A DNA stretch of 64,000 nt from positions 930,001 to 994,000 of the forward strand of contig NZ_JQMV01000003.1 of the NCBI RefSeq assembly GCF_000744885.1. Reading direction: 5' to 3'. This stretch comes from Thermus amyloliquefaciens. Lineage in GTDB: Bacteria > Deinococcota > Deinococci > Deinococcales > Thermaceae. Position numbers and translations under genes: made by a program. The notes beneath the pieces are model-generated. The model did no database searches, was not told the DNA's origin, and saw nothing but the letters and a program-made list of their open reading frames with translations. This document shows, piece after piece, positions 15,996 through 24,610 of this stretch (position 1 is the first letter of the stretch; each line of letters opens with the position of its first letter).

Positions 15996-17271
15996 CGCGC
16001 CACCTCGGAAGCCTAATGCGTATCCGTAAGCCCGGGCGGGCGTTTTCCGCTTCCAGTTTCCCGCCCAGGCGCTTCACCCCTTGCTCCACCAAGGCCAAGC
16101 CCAGGCCCAGCCCTTCTCCTCCTTTGTGCTCCCGGAAAAAGGGCCGTGTCAGGTGGGGTAGGGCCTCCTCCCTAACCCCGGGCCCATGGTCCCTGACCTC
16201 CAACACCACCTCCTCCCTCCCAGCGCCAAGCCCGATCTCCATCGGGGGTGCCCCGTGGCGGAGGGCGTTTTCCAAGAGGTTGTCCAGGATGCGCTCCAGC
16301 AAGAGGGGGTGAGCCAGGACCCAGAGTTCCTGCGCAAGTCCCGGCTCCTCTTGGCCGGGTCCCGCGCTGACTTCGGGGGAGGGAAGGCGCTGAAACCGCA
16401 CTCCCTCCTGACCCTTTAGATAGTCCCTCAGGAAGCTCGTAAGCTCCAGGGGGATCAGGTCCACTTCCAGGTCCCCCTCTGCCCGGCTGAGGGCCAGAAG
16501 CCCCTCGAGGGTCCTCTCCATGCGGGCCAGGGCGCTTTCCAGGTGGGGGAGGACCTCTTCCAGGGGGAGAAGGCCTCCCTTGAGCGCCTCCACCTGGCTC
16601 CGTAGCACCGCCAGGGGGCTTCGGAGTTCGTGGGATGCGTAGCGGGTGAGGAGCCTTTCCCGTTCCAGCGCTCCCCGGACCGCCTCCACCAGGCGGTTGA
16701 AGCTGTGGATAACCTGGGCGAGTTCCCGCTCCCCGACTGGGGCCAGGGGGTTGGGAAAGCGCAGGGCAGAGAGGTTTTCCACCGCCTGGGCCAGCTCCTG
16801 GAGCGGCTTGGAAAGAACGCTGGCGAAGTAGGACCCGAGGAGGGCCGCAAGGAGCAGAAGGGGCAAGAGGAGGCTCAGGCTTGCCCTGAGGTAGGTGCCA
16901 AGGGCTCGCTGGTACTCCTCAACCCGGAGGTAGACCTCCAGGGTGTACTCCTTCCAGGGGACCTTGGCCGTGCGCCAGGCCTCCCCTTCCTCGGGGGAAA
17001 AACCCCCCTCCAGGATGGGCACCCCATCCCGGGACAGACGGAAGCCGAAGGCATAGTGGGTACCCAGGAAGACATCCCCCTGCCGGAGCCTGGGGCCTGT
17101 TTCGGTGAGCTCCAAGGCTTTCAGGACCCGCCCCGTCACCTCCGAGAGGTCCAAGGCGATGTCCCGTTCCACCAGGTTGCGGAAGACCACGTACCCCAGG
17201 AGGAGGGAAAGGAGGCCCACGGCGGCGGCCAGGAGGAAGAAGGCATAGGCTAAGCGGGCCCTGAGGCTCAT
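15970..17271 (-). CDS. Sensor histidine kinase (OmpR-partner type)
   Basis: 433 aa. Two membrane helices (about 8-30 and 145-165) flank a periplasmic sensor region of about 110 residues. A HAMP segment (KPLQELAQAVENLSALRFPN), HisKA H-box RYASHELRSPLAVLRSQVEA with phosphoacceptor His, N box LLERILDNLLENALRHG, and G boxes VRDHGPGVREE and GGEGLGLGLALVEQG follow. ATG 17271 overlaps the response-regulator stop by 4 bp; a longer frame to 17316 is not used because it overlaps more and lacks a ribosome site. Ligand unknown; the operon suggests a redox or envelope signal. Confidence 0.92.
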   Translation of the reverse strand: MSLRARLAYAFFLLAAAVGLLSLLLGYVVFRNLVERDIALDLSEVTGRVLKALELTETGPRLRQGDVFLGTHYAFGFRLSRDGVPILEGGFSPEEGEAWRTAKVPWKEYTLEVYLRVEEYQRALGTYLRASLSLLLPLLLLAALLGSYFASVLSKPLQELAQAVENLSALRFPNPLAPVGERELAQVIHSFNRLVEAVRGALERERLLTRYASHELRSPLAVLRSQVEALKGGLLPLEEVLPHLESALARMERTLEGLLALSRAEGDLEVDLIPLELTSFLRDYLKGQEGVRFQRLPSPEVSAGPGQEEPGLAQELWVLAHPLLLERILDNLLENALRHGAPPMEIGLGAGREEVVLEVRDHGPGVREEALPHLTRPFFREHKGGEGLGLGLALVEQGVKRLGGKLEAENARPGLRIRIRLPRWRGEAADLSR

Positions 17272-17924
17272 GGTTTTCCCAGCCGGTACCCCCCGGGTAC
17301 CCGTTCCACCACCCAAGGAGCAAGGGTCTGGCGGAGCTTTTGCACGTACACCCGGAGCACCGCATCCGTTTCCGCTCCCGGAAAGAGCCGCTGGAGGAGT
17401 TCCTCACGGCTATAGGTCCTGTCAGGGTTTTGCGCCAAAAGCTCCAGCAGGGCAAAGGCCTTGGGGGAGAGGGCCACCTCCTTTCCGCCCAGGGTTACCC
17501 GTCTGGCCACCAGGTCCACCTCCAGAGGACCCCTCCGCAGGAGGCGCCCCTTGAAATCGGCATTCCTACGGGCCAGGGCCTTGACCCGTGCCAGGAGCTC
17601 CTCCAGGTGGAAGGGTTTCACCAGGTAGTCGTCCCCGCCGAGCTCCAGGCCATGGATGCGGTCCTGGAGGGCATCCCTGGCGGTGAGGAAGAGGATGCCC
17701 CCGCGGAAGCCCCCCTGGCGCAGGGCCTCGGCGAAGCGGAAACCCGCGTCCTCCCCCTCGGGCAGCATGATGTCCAGGATGAGCACGTCGGGCTCCCCCT
17801 CGGCCAGGAGATCCCAGGCTTCCTCCAGGTTCCTGGCCCCGAGGCCCTCGTACCGCTCCCGCCGCAGGAGGGCCAGGATGGGTTCCAGAATCCCGGGTTC
17901 GTCTTCCACCACCAATACCCTCAT
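17268..17924 (-). CDS. Response regulator, OmpR/PhoB family
   Basis: 218 aa. The receiver domain (1-118) has the acidic pair in VVEDEPG, phosphoacceptor Asp in VLILDIMLPE, the Thr in LFLTARDAL and the Lys in YLVKPFHLEE. The C-terminal winged helix (about 128-218) has LSPKAFALLELLAQNPDRTY, then VLRVYVQKLRQTLAP and VPGGYRLGKP. It overlaps both neighbours by 4 bp (membrane protein upstream, kinase downstream), so it pairs with that kinase. Confidence 0.94.
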   Translation of the reverse strand: MRVLVVEDEPGILEPILALLRRERYEGLGARNLEEAWDLLAEGEPDVLILDIMLPEGEDAGFRFAEALRQGGFRGGILFLTARDALQDRIHGLELGGDDYLVKPFHLEELLARVKALARRNADFKGRLLRRGPLEVDLVARRVTLGGKEVALSPKAFALLELLAQNPDRTYSREELLQRLFPGAETDAVLRVYVQKLRQTLAPWVVERVPGGYRLGKP

Positions 17925-18361
17925 GGCCGGCGCACGTAAAGGGCCATGGCCCCGAGAAGCCCGAGGCCGCTTAGGGCTAGGGGGGCCAGGGGTGGGGGAG
18001 GGGTCTCCTTTTCCCCTTGTTCCCCTAGCCCAGGGTAGGCGGGGTATTCCCTCCCTTCCTCGTCAACCAGTTGGACCGTGGCCGGCGCCAGGGCTTCCAG
18101 GGCCTCTTCCACATGCTGGACAAGGCCCACAAGCCCTGTGCCGCCCACGAGGAGGAGTAGGCCCACGGCCCAAAGCCACCCTCCCCGCACCCAAAGGCCT
18201 AGGAGGACTGCTCCTGCTCCCATGCCCGCCGCCAGGGGCGCCAGGGCCTGGATGCCTTCGGTGTGCCCGGTAAGAAGAAGCTCCGCTAGGAGGGTTAGGA
18301 AACCCATGGCGGTGAAGAGGGCCACAAGGTCGGGAAACCGCTTCACCAAAACCTCACGCAT
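17921..18361 (-). CDS. Small multi-helix membrane protein of unknown function
   Basis: 146 aa with about four hydrophobic helices: LVALFTAMGFLTLLAELLLT, a Gly/Ala-rich AAGMGAGAVLLGLWV, WLWAVGLLLLVGGTGLVGL, and a C-terminal LALSGLGLLGAMALYVRRP. A soluble loop of about 45 residues (VEEALEALAPATVQLVDEEG) precedes the last helix. Not recognised as a known family. It lies between the cytochrome c gene (11 bp gap) and the response regulator (4-bp overlap), so it may be part of the same envelope or redox complex. Confidence 0.75.
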   Translation of the reverse strand: MREVLVKRFPDLVALFTAMGFLTLLAELLLTGHTEGIQALAPLAAGMGAGAVLLGLWVRGGWLWAVGLLLLVGGTGLVGLVQHVEEALEALAPATVQLVDEEGREYPAYPGLGEQGEKETPPPPLAPLALSGLGLLGAMALYVRRP

Positions 18362-18372
18362 GGGTACCTCCT

Positions 18373-19164
18373 TCAGTCTTTCCTATTCCAAGCCTTTCCG
18401 TCCAGCCCGTGGCAGTAGGCGCAGAAGTTGGCGGGGAGGACCACATTAAAGGCCTTTTCGTCCTCGGGGTTGCGGATGAGGTCCAGCTGGGCCTTCTGGA
18501 AGGCCCGCACCTGCTGGGCCTCCTGAGAAGGGAAGGCGTACACCCCCCGGTGGCAGGCGGCGCACTCCCTGGCGCCGCCATGTTCCACCTTGTCCCCATG
18601 GCCCTGGGTAAAGTCTAGCCCATGGTCCTTGGGGGCGTGGCACTGCGAGCAGAAGGCGTCCCCCCTCCGCCCAAAGGCGGTAAAAATGGGGTCTTTTAGG
18701 GGGCTTCGGCCTCCCTCCAAGGAGGCGGGGCGGGTCCTGCCGTCGTGGCAGGTGGCGCAGAAACGTCCCAGCGAGGTAGGGCTGTGGGCCTCGAGGGCCG
18801 GGCTTGGGGCCAGGCTTTTCCAGGTCTTGTTCTTGTCTAAGGCCGTGTGGCAGGTCTCGCAGGTGCTCCCCTTGGCCCCTAGGGCCGCGAAGTGCCGCTC
18901 GTGGCTGAAGACCACCCGGCTTGCCTCCCGGGGGGTGTACACCCGCACCAGGTCCTGCGGGGGTTGCCACTGCCCTTTGGGCTTAAGCCGCCCCCCTTCC
19001 CACTCCACGTACTGCCCCGGGAGGAGGGAGACCCCCGGGGGCAGGGGCGTGCCGTTGGAAAGGAGGGCCTGGCCCTTCTCCGCGTCCCATCGGACGTAAA
19101 GGTAGCGCTCGCCTTCCCCAGCCAGGGCGAGCCCCGCCAGGAGAAGCCACCAAAAGCGCTTCAC
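18373..19164 (-). CDS. Five-haem cytochrome c, periplasmic
   Basis: 263 aa. A signal peptide (MKRFWWLLLAGLALAGEG) is followed by a beta-rich stretch and then five CxxCH haem motifs: CETCH, CATCH, CSQCH, CAACH and CAYCH, with additional His residues (FSHERHFAALG, GHGDKVEHGG) that may be distal ligands. The VVFSHERHF pattern is typical of c7/NrfH-like multihaem carriers. It probably moves electrons in the periplasm. It overlaps the YceI gene by 4 bp upstream and is followed closely by a membrane protein and two-component system. Confidence 0.9.
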   Translation of the reverse strand: MKRFWWLLLAGLALAGEGERYLYVRWDAEKGQALLSNGTPLPPGVSLLPGQYVEWEGGRLKPKGQWQPPQDLVRVYTPREASRVVFSHERHFAALGAKGSTCETCHTALDKNKTWKSLAPSPALEAHSPTSLGRFCATCHDGRTRPASLEGGRSPLKDPIFTAFGRRGDAFCSQCHAPKDHGLDFTQGHGDKVEHGGARECAACHRGVYAFPSQEAQQVRAFQKAQLDLIRNPEDEKAFNVVLPANFCAYCHGLDGKAWNRKD

Positions 19165-19676
19165 TGGGCCACCCCCTGGCCCTTGACCCGCACCACCACC
19201 CGGTCCTGGACCCGCATCCCCATGAAGCTTGGGGCCTTGAGCCCGAAGTCGCTCAGCAGGAGCTCAAACTCCCCAGCAAAGCGGGCCCGTTTCCCTCCCT
19301 CCTCCAGCTCGTAGCGGAGGGGCCAGGCCACCTTTCTTTCCACCCCGTGCAGGCTCAGGGTGCCCAGCACCAGCCCCTTCTGCGCATCGTAGCCGGTGAT
19401 CTCCAGACAGGCTTCCCGGTAGCGGTCCACCTGGAACATGTCGCGGGTGTGCCGGTCCCGCAGGGGCTCCTTGGAGTCCCAGGCGGTGAGGTCCAGGCAC
19501 ACCCTTCCCTGGAGCTGGCCCGTGGTGAGGTCAAAGACCACCTTCCCCCTCAGGGTGGGATTGACCCCTTGGAAGGCTCCGAGGGGGGCACGGGCTTCGT
19601 ACACGGCTTCCCCTTGCACCTGGTATCCCGCGGCCAAGGCCCATCCCAGGGTGAAAAGGAGCGTCAACCAGCGCAT
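19161..19676 (-). CDS. YceI-family periplasmic protein
   Basis: 171 aa from ATG 19676, chosen for the GGAGG 8 bp upstream; GTG 19685 is possible. A signal peptide (MRWLTLLFTLGWALAAGYQV) precedes the YceI lipocalin-like barrel: ARAPLGAFQGVNPTLRGKVV, LRDRHTRDMFQVDRYREACL (the conserved RDxHxR-F motif), VLGTLSLHGVERKVAWPL, and FELLLSDFGLKAPSFMGMRV. YceI proteins bind isoprenoid chains such as quinones, which fits the adjacent multihaem cytochrome. First gene of a six-gene run ending at 15426. Confidence 0.9.
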   Translation of the reverse strand: MRWLTLLFTLGWALAAGYQVQGEAVYEARAPLGAFQGVNPTLRGKVVFDLTTGQLQGRVCLDLTAWDSKEPLRDRHTRDMFQVDRYREACLEITGYDAQKGLVLGTLSLHGVERKVAWPLRYELEEGGKRARFAGEFELLLSDFGLKAPSFMGMRVQDRVVVRVKGQGVAQ

Positions 19677-19732
19677 TCCTTCCACCTCCTCGCCTTGAGG
19701 TTAGAGGCCCTTCGTAAATGCCCCGTAAGCGG

Positions 19733-19759
19733 GGGGGCGGGGCTAATGGCCCCGCCCCC
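19733..19759 (-). terminator. GC hairpin after the DUF5666 gene
   Basis: GGGGGCGGGGC (19733-19743) pairs with GCCCCGCCCCC (19749-19759) around a 5-nt loop, 12 bp past the stop at 19772. There is no T-run, which is common for hairpin terminators in high-GC Thermus. Confidence 0.6.
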
Positions 19760-19771
19760 ACAAGCCCCCTC

Positions 19772-21184
19772 CTAGCGCCGCTTGAGCTCCACTTTTTCTG
19801 CGGAGATCACCCCCCCAGACAGGGTACCCTTGACCTCCACGCGGTCCCCCTCCTGCAGGAGGGAGAAGAACTCCCCTTGGCTCAGGTAGCGGTCCTGGGC
19901 TTCAAAGCGGGTGGTGGGGCTTGTGGTCACCAGATAACCCAGGAGCTGGAAGGTATAAGCGGTGCGGTCCACCGCCGAAGCCGGGCCTTCCCACTCAGAA
20001 GTTCCATTTTCCCCGCCGGTGCCTTTGATCTCCACCTTCACCGCATAGAAGCGGCCATCGGCGTCAAGGGTGGAGGGGTCGTAGCGGACCTCGGCGTGGT
20101 CGCCCACCCTTATATCCGCAAAGGCGATGGGTCCGTCAGGGTCGTCCCGCTTGAGGACCGTGCGGCTGTCCACATAGAAGCGGAGGGAGCCCAGCTCAAA
20201 GGTGTAGGCCGCGGGGTCAATGGCGGTGACCTGCCCCTTTGCCTCGGCCTTGGGGGGACGGGAGCCGGGGTATTTCACCTTCACCAACTGGGCGTGGAGA
20301 AGGCTGGGATTGGCGGGATCCAGCTGCCCCTTCGCCTCCACGTAGACACCCTCGGAGAGGGTGCCCACCACGGTGGCCCCACGGTAGTCCACCAGGTACC
20401 CAAGAAGCTGGAAGGTCTTGGCCGTCTCGTCCAGGGCCTGGATGGGGCCTTCCAGCTCCAGGCGCCTCGAGGCCCCGTATCCGTTATGCCCCGAGGTCTT
20501 AAACTCCACCTTGCTGGCTTGGATGGTGGTTCCGGAGAGAATGCCCTTGACCTCTACCCATGCGCCTTCTTTAGGTGTGCCCGTCACGCGGGCTCCGGAG
20601 TAGTCCACCACGTACCCGTTCAGGAGGAAGGTCATGGCCGCAGGGTCCAGCCCGGTGGCCTGGCCTTCCAGCTCCACCCCCTGGGTAGCGGCGGGGTAGC
20701 GCTCAATGTAGGAGGCCAGGACGCCGGAGGCCGTGGCCGTTCCGTGCACCTCCACCACGTCCCCCACCCTTAGGTCGCTGAGCAACAGGGTGCGGTACAC
20801 ACCCCCTGCCTTCTCGTAGATCCGGGTGTTGGCGTCGGTCTGTACCCCTTGCCCTAGGACCTCGAGGGTCCCGGCCATCGGGTCCAGGGCGGTGATGGGA
20901 CCCTTTAGCTCCACACGAACGTCCAGGCTGGCTACGCGCACCGTGGAGCCCAGGTCCTGGCCGGACACCTGGACCACCATGCCAGGGAGCAGGGTTCCAG
21001 TGAAGGCCTCCCCTTCCTTGGTCAGGCTGGCCCCGGAGGTATCCAGGGCCTTACCCATCAGGGTGGGCCGCTCCGGCGTGCCCCCCAGCACCCCCACGGC
21101 CTGGTACTCCTGCCCCGCCTGGGGCCCGAGCTGGCATGCGGCGAGGAGAACCATGCTCCAGAAAAGGATGAGCCTCTTGCCCAT
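19772..21184 (-). CDS. Lipoprotein with tandem DUF5666 repeats
   Basis: 470 aa. An N-terminal lipoprotein signal (SMVLLAAC lipobox, Cys about 17) is followed by about five repeated beta domains, each with a LEGPIQALDxxAxTFxLLGY-like opening, a strand such as YLVDYRGATV, and a VxVKGxLxGxxIxAxKVEFK close. The repeats are visible near residues 92, 170, 250, 320 and 395. DUF5666 domains are OB-like and of unknown function, found in envelope proteins. Only 22 bp separate it from the upstream histidine kinase, so it is probably a target or partner of that system. Confidence 0.85.
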   Translation of the reverse strand: MGKRLILFWSMVLLAACQLGPQAGQEYQAVGVLGGTPERPTLMGKALDTSGASLTKEGEAFTGTLLPGMVVQVSGQDLGSTVRVASLDVRVELKGPITALDPMAGTLEVLGQGVQTDANTRIYEKAGGVYRTLLLSDLRVGDVVEVHGTATASGVLASYIERYPAATQGVELEGQATGLDPAAMTFLLNGYVVDYSGARVTGTPKEGAWVEVKGILSGTTIQASKVEFKTSGHNGYGASRRLELEGPIQALDETAKTFQLLGYLVDYRGATVVGTLSEGVYVEAKGQLDPANPSLLHAQLVKVKYPGSRPPKAEAKGQVTAIDPAAYTFELGSLRFYVDSRTVLKRDDPDGPIAFADIRVGDHAEVRYDPSTLDADGRFYAVKVEIKGTGGENGTSEWEGPASAVDRTAYTFQLLGYLVTTSPTTRFEAQDRYLSQGEFFSLLQEGDRVEVKGTLSGGVISAEKVELKRR

Positions 21185-21206
21185 GTTTCACCCCCCGAGG
21201 CCCAGG

Positions 21207-22310
21207 CTACCCTCCCGGCGTAAACGGGGCGTAAACATCGTCCCCCCGGGGAAGCCAGAGGACAAACAAGGCTCCGCCCTCGGGGTGGTTGCCCGCCTGG
21301 ATGCGGCCCCCCATGGCTTCCACCAGGCTCTTGGCGATGGAAAGGCCAAGCCCGCTGCCGCCGCGGCCGCGGGCGGGGTCGCCCCGGTAAAAACGCTGGA
21401 AGACCCTTTCTTCCTCCCCCGGTTTCAGGCCGGGTCCGGTGTCCCACACCGCTAGGCGCACCCCTGACCCCTCCTCCTCCAAGGACACCTCCACCCGTCC
21501 CCCTGCCGGGGTGTGCCGGATAGCGTTGTCCAGGAGGTTGTGGAGCACCCGCTGGAGGGCTTCCCGGTCCGCAAGCAGGGGAGGGGCTTTGCCGCGGAGC
21601 TGGAGGTCCACCCCCTTGGCCGCGGCTTTGGCGGCATGGGCCTCCAGAACCCCTCGCACCAGGCTCTGGGCGTCCAGGCGCTCGGGGGTAAGCCGCAGGC
21701 CACCGCTTTCCGCCAGGGTGAGGAGGCGCAGGTCCTCCACCAACCGCCCCAGGAGCCGTACCTCCTCCTGAAGGCGGCGGAGGTGCTCCGGGGTGCAGGG
21801 GAGGAGGCCGTCCTCCAGGGCCTCGAGGTCTCCCTGGAGCACGGTGAGGGGGGTACGCAGGTCGTGGGCGATGTCGGCGAGGAGCCGCTTTTCCTCTGCC
21901 TCCTTCCGGGCAAGCTCATCCAAAAGCTGGTTAAAGCTTTGGGCCAGCCCTGCCACCTCGTCTTGCCCCTGCACCTGGGCCCGGCGGGTGCGGTCCCCCC
22001 GGCGGTAGGCCTCAGCGGTTTGGGCAAGCTCTCGCACGGGACGCACCAGCCCCAAGGCCAGGAGGAGCCCGGCCCCTAGGCCCATAAGCAGGGCGGCGCC
22101 GGAGGATACCGCCACAGCTCCGCGTAGCTCCTGCAGGATGCGGCGTTCCCGGAGGCCCAGCCGGGGGGCAGGAGCGGCTGGACCCAGCCCCAGGGCCATG
22201 GCCCGTTCTAGGTGGCTGGAGGCGGCCCGGTAGGCCAGGAACCCGGAGAGCCCCGCCACCAAAAGGGCTACCAGGGCCATGGCCAAGGCAAGGCGGGCGG
22301 TGAGGCTCAT
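21207..22310 (-). CDS. Sensor histidine kinase (second two-component system)
   Basis: 367 aa. The N-terminal helix (LALAMALVALLVAGLSGFLA) and a second helix (SGAALLMGLGAGLLLALGLV) enclose only about 50 periplasmic residues, so external sensing is minimal. HAMP follows (RPVRELAQTAEAYRRGDRTR), then the H-box LLADIAHDLRTPLTVLQGDL, N-box LQRVLHNLLDNAIRHTPAGG, and G boxes VWDTGPGLKPGEE and RGGSGLGLSIAKSLVEAMGG. It overlaps the stop of the response regulator gene by 4 bp. Confidence 0.93.
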   Translation of the reverse strand: MSLTARLALAMALVALLVAGLSGFLAYRAASSHLERAMALGLGPAAPAPRLGLRERRILQELRGAVAVSSGAALLMGLGAGLLLALGLVRPVRELAQTAEAYRRGDRTRRAQVQGQDEVAGLAQSFNQLLDELARKEAEEKRLLADIAHDLRTPLTVLQGDLEALEDGLLPCTPEHLRRLQEEVRLLGRLVEDLRLLTLAESGGLRLTPERLDAQSLVRGVLEAHAAKAAAKGVDLQLRGKAPPLLADREALQRVLHNLLDNAIRHTPAGGRVEVSLEEEGSGVRLAVWDTGPGLKPGEEERVFQRFYRGDPARGRGGSGLGLSIAKSLVEAMGGRIQAGNHPEGGALFVLWLPRGDDVYAPFTPGG

Positions 22311-22978
22311 GCGTCCTCCTTCAGGCGGTAGCCGTAGCCGCGTACGGTTTCCAAAAGCCCGGCGCAGGGGCCCAAGCGGGCCCGGAGGTTTTTCACGTGG
22401 GCGTCCACGGTGCGCTCATCGGCTTCGCTCCCGAGCCCTGCCAGGAGCTCTTCCCGGGTCACGGCCCTTCCCGCCTGCGCCACCAGCAGGTAGAGAAGGC
22501 GCACCTGAAAGGGGGTGAGGGAAAGTTCCTTTCCCCCGCAGCGGGCGCGCAGGGCTTCCATGTCCACCTCCAAGGGACCGGCCCGCACGTGGCTTGGAGG
22601 GCGCACCAGGCCTTGGGCCCGCCTCAGCACCGCCTTCACCCGGGCCACCACCTCCCGGGGGCTGAAGGGCTTCACCACGTAGTCGTCCGCCCCCAGCTCC
22701 AGCCCCAGAAGCCGGTCCACCTCCTCCGCCTTGGCGGTGAGGACGATGATGGGGGTTTTGTCCGCCTGGCGAATGCGCTTCAGGACCTCGAGGCCCTCCA
22801 GCTTGGGGAGCATAAGGTCCAAAAGGATCAAGTCGGGGCGCGCCCTCCGCCAGAGCTCCAGGGCCCTTTCCCCGTCCCCTGCCCGCTCCGTGCGGAAACC
22901 GTTGGCCCGAAGGTAGCGCTCTAGGGTGTCCGCAATCTGGGGTTCGTCCTCCACCACCAACACCAGCTCCCCCGGCAT
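22307..22978 (-). CDS. Response regulator, OmpR/PhoB family (second system)
   Basis: 223 aa. Receiver landmarks are VVEDEPQIAD, phosphoacceptor Asp in LILLDLMLPKLEG, IIVLTAKAEE and DYVVKPFSPRE. The winged-helix effector (about 130-223) contains LTPFQVRLLYLLVAQAGRAV, DERTVDAHVKNLRARLG and VRGYGYRLKEDA. It heads the regulator-kinase-DUF5666 operon, just downstream of a strong hairpin, so it probably has its own promoter between 22979 and 22994. Confidence 0.94.
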   Translation of the reverse strand: MPGELVLVVEDEPQIADTLERYLRANGFRTERAGDGERALELWRRARPDLILLDLMLPKLEGLEVLKRIRQADKTPIIVLTAKAEEVDRLLGLELGADDYVVKPFSPREVVARVKAVLRRAQGLVRPPSHVRAGPLEVDMEALRARCGGKELSLTPFQVRLLYLLVAQAGRAVTREELLAGLGSEADERTVDAHVKNLRARLGPCAGLLETVRGYGYRLKEDA

Positions 22979-22994
22979 ACCCTTAGCCTAGAGC

Positions 22995-23025
22995 AAGGGG
23001 CCTCCCCTTCAGGGGGAGGCCCCTT
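22995..23025 (-). terminator. Hairpin terminator between the secreted protein and the second two-component operon
   Basis: A perfect 13-bp stem, AAGGGGCCTCCCC (22995-23007) with GGGGAGGCCCCTT (23013-23025), lies 9 bp past the stop at 23034. The loop is 5 nt. It separates the 23.0-kb gene from the regulator gene. Confidence 0.75.
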
Positions 23026-23033
23026 ACCGGGGC

Positions 23034-23588
23034 TCACCTACCCCACCAAGGGCCGAAGGGTCCAAAGCTACCGCCCTGTGGGAAGTAGGGGCACGTGGGG
23101 TAGCCGGGTCCCTGGGGCGCGCCCGGGGCCACGGGTTGCCCGGTGCGCTGGCCGTAAGCCTGGGCGCCGAAGGCGGGGCCGTAGGCGAAGCCCCCAACCG
23201 GCCCTACTTCCCGCTGGAGCATGGCCTTGACCACCGCCTGGGTGCGGGCCTTCATCAAGGTGGCCTGGGCCTCGTTTAGGGCGCCGGCCTGCACCGCCTG
23301 GTCAATGGCGGCATTGCGGGCCTCCACCAGCTGCGCCTCCAGCTTGGCCGGGTCTACCCCCAGCTCCTGGGCGATCTGGGCCAGGGTCTTGCCCTGCTGG
23401 TGCAAGGCGATGAGCTCCTCGGGGGTGAGGCCCAGGAGCGAAGCCGCCTCGTCGTGAAGGGTGCCCGCCAGGCCCACCGTAACGCCTGCCTGCGGCGTGC
23501 CCACACCGAAGCCAGCCCGAGGTCCGTACGCGAGCGCCAACCCAATCGCCACCAGTCCTGCCAGCACCAACCCTGCCTTGCCTTTCAT
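23034..23588 (-). CDS. Secreted DUF2680/YckD-like protein
   Basis: 184 aa. A signal peptide (GLVLAGLVAIGLALA) precedes the recognisable EAASLLGLTPEELIALHQQG, GKTLAQIAQELGVDPAKLEA helical unit found in YckD-like secreted proteins. A Gln/Ala-rich helix follows (NEAQATLMKARTQAVVKAML), then a Gly/Pro/Phe/Tyr-rich tail (GGFAYGPAFGAQAYG; PQGGSFGPFGPWWGR). Function unknown; family members are often induced under envelope stress. Adjacent two-component genes run the same way but are separated by a terminator. Confidence 0.8.
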   Translation of the reverse strand: MKGKAGLVLAGLVAIGLALAYGPRAGFGVGTPQAGVTVGLAGTLHDEAASLLGLTPEELIALHQQGKTLAQIAQELGVDPAKLEAQLVEARNAAIDQAVQAGALNEAQATLMKARTQAVVKAMLQREVGPVGGFAYGPAFGAQAYGQRTGQPVAPGAPQGPGYPTCPYFPQGGSFGPFGPWWGR

Positions 23589-23689
23589 GGCCTTCTCCTT
23601 TCTGACCCTTCCCAGGGTCGCCCCTAGGGTAGGCGGGGAAGGGTGAAGGGAGAAGGACTTCCGCGTGAACCGGAGGTGAACGGCCAGCG

Positions 23690-23713
23690 GCCCCGCCCTG
23701 GCTTGGGCGGGGC
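23690..23713 (-). terminator. Hairpin after the glutamine amidotransferase gene
   Basis: GCCCCGCCC (23690-23698) pairs with GGGCGGGGC (23705-23713), about 65 bp beyond the stop at 23778. No T-run is seen. Confidence 0.5.
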
Positions 23714-23777
23714 TACAGAAAGATCACGGGCGAGCCGCCTTGGTGTTGGCCGATAGAGCAAGCTTTGTGCAGGGCAG

Positions 23778-24464
23778 TTAACCCTTGAGGAGGGCGAAAA
23801 GATCCCAGTGTTCCCTAAGGAGCTCCGGGTGCCACTGCACGCCCAGGAAGAGGGGATGGCCCTCCAGGACCACCGCCTCCACCAGGCCATCGGGGGCCAC
23901 CGCCACGGGTTTCAGGCCTTTGCCCAAGTCCTTCAGCCCCTGGTGGTGGTAGGAGTTGACGCGGAAGGCCTGGGGAAAGAGCCGGGAGAGGGGACTTGCC
24001 GCCACCTGACGCGCGGTGTGGGCAAGGGCGGGTGGGGGGCTTTTCTGGTAGTGCTGGACTTCCTTGAAACCTTGGGCCTCGAGGTCCTGGTAAAGCGTCC
24101 CCCCCAGCGCCACGTTCATCACCTGAACACCTCGGCAAACCCCGAGGATAGGGAGGCCCCGCTCCGCGGCGTAGCGGGCCAGGAAAATCTCGTGGGCATC
24201 CCTTTCCGGGCTCACTTCTCCCAAGCGTGGGTGGGGCTCCTCCCCGTAGCGGGCGGGGTCCACATCCCCACCCCCAGGAAGGAGAAGGCCGTCCAGATGC
24301 GGGAGGATGCGCTCCAGGGCCTCTGGCTCCTGCGGGGGCAGGAGGACGTGGGCCAACCCCTGGGTGGCAAGGGCCTCCAGGTAGAACTCCAATAGGCCCC
24401 AAAACCTCCGGCTCATGAGGCCCTCGCTTTGGCGGTACTGGGTGGCGATGCCGATGAGGCGCAT
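23778..24464 (-). CDS. Class I glutamine amidotransferase (peptidase C26, PuuD-like)
   Basis: 228 aa. The catalytic triad is visible: nucleophile Cys in LPILGVCRGVQVMNVALGG, His and Glu in LGVQWHPELLRE. LLLPGGGDVDPARYGEEPHP is the typical oxyanion region, and RVNSYHHQGL is diagnostic of gamma-glutamyl-GABA hydrolases. Such enzymes cleave gamma-glutamyl amides such as gamma-glutamyl-GABA. It stands alone, with no PuuA/B/C genes nearby, so the physiological substrate is uncertain. Confidence 0.9.
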   Translation of the reverse strand: MRLIGIATQYRQSEGLMSRRFWGLLEFYLEALATQGLAHVLLPPQEPEALERILPHLDGLLLPGGGDVDPARYGEEPHPRLGEVSPERDAHEIFLARYAAERGLPILGVCRGVQVMNVALGGTLYQDLEAQGFKEVQHYQKSPPPALAHTARQVAASPLSRLFPQAFRVNSYHHQGLKDLGKGLKPVAVAPDGLVEAVVLEGHPLFLGVQWHPELLREHWDLFALLKG

Positions 24465-24578
24465 GGGGCCATCCTATACCAGGGGCCAAGCTTGGCCGCT
24501 ACACCGCATAGAGCCCCACGCTTCCACAAAAAGCCCCAATGCTCCCGCAGGGGGTGTCCAAGACCGAACTCCTCCATG

Positions 24579-24599
24579 ACTGGTCTGACCAGTTATGCT
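24579..24599 (+). promoter_or_regulatory. Operator and -10 of the Phd/VapC-type operon
   Basis: ACTGGT (24579-24584) and ACCAGT (24588-24593) form a tight palindrome directly abutting TATGCT (24594-24599), a likely -10. The GTG start follows 11 bp later, so the mRNA is probably leaderless. The palindrome is well placed for antitoxin autorepression. Confidence 0.65.
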
Positions 24600-24610
24600 A
24601 GACTGAGGCC

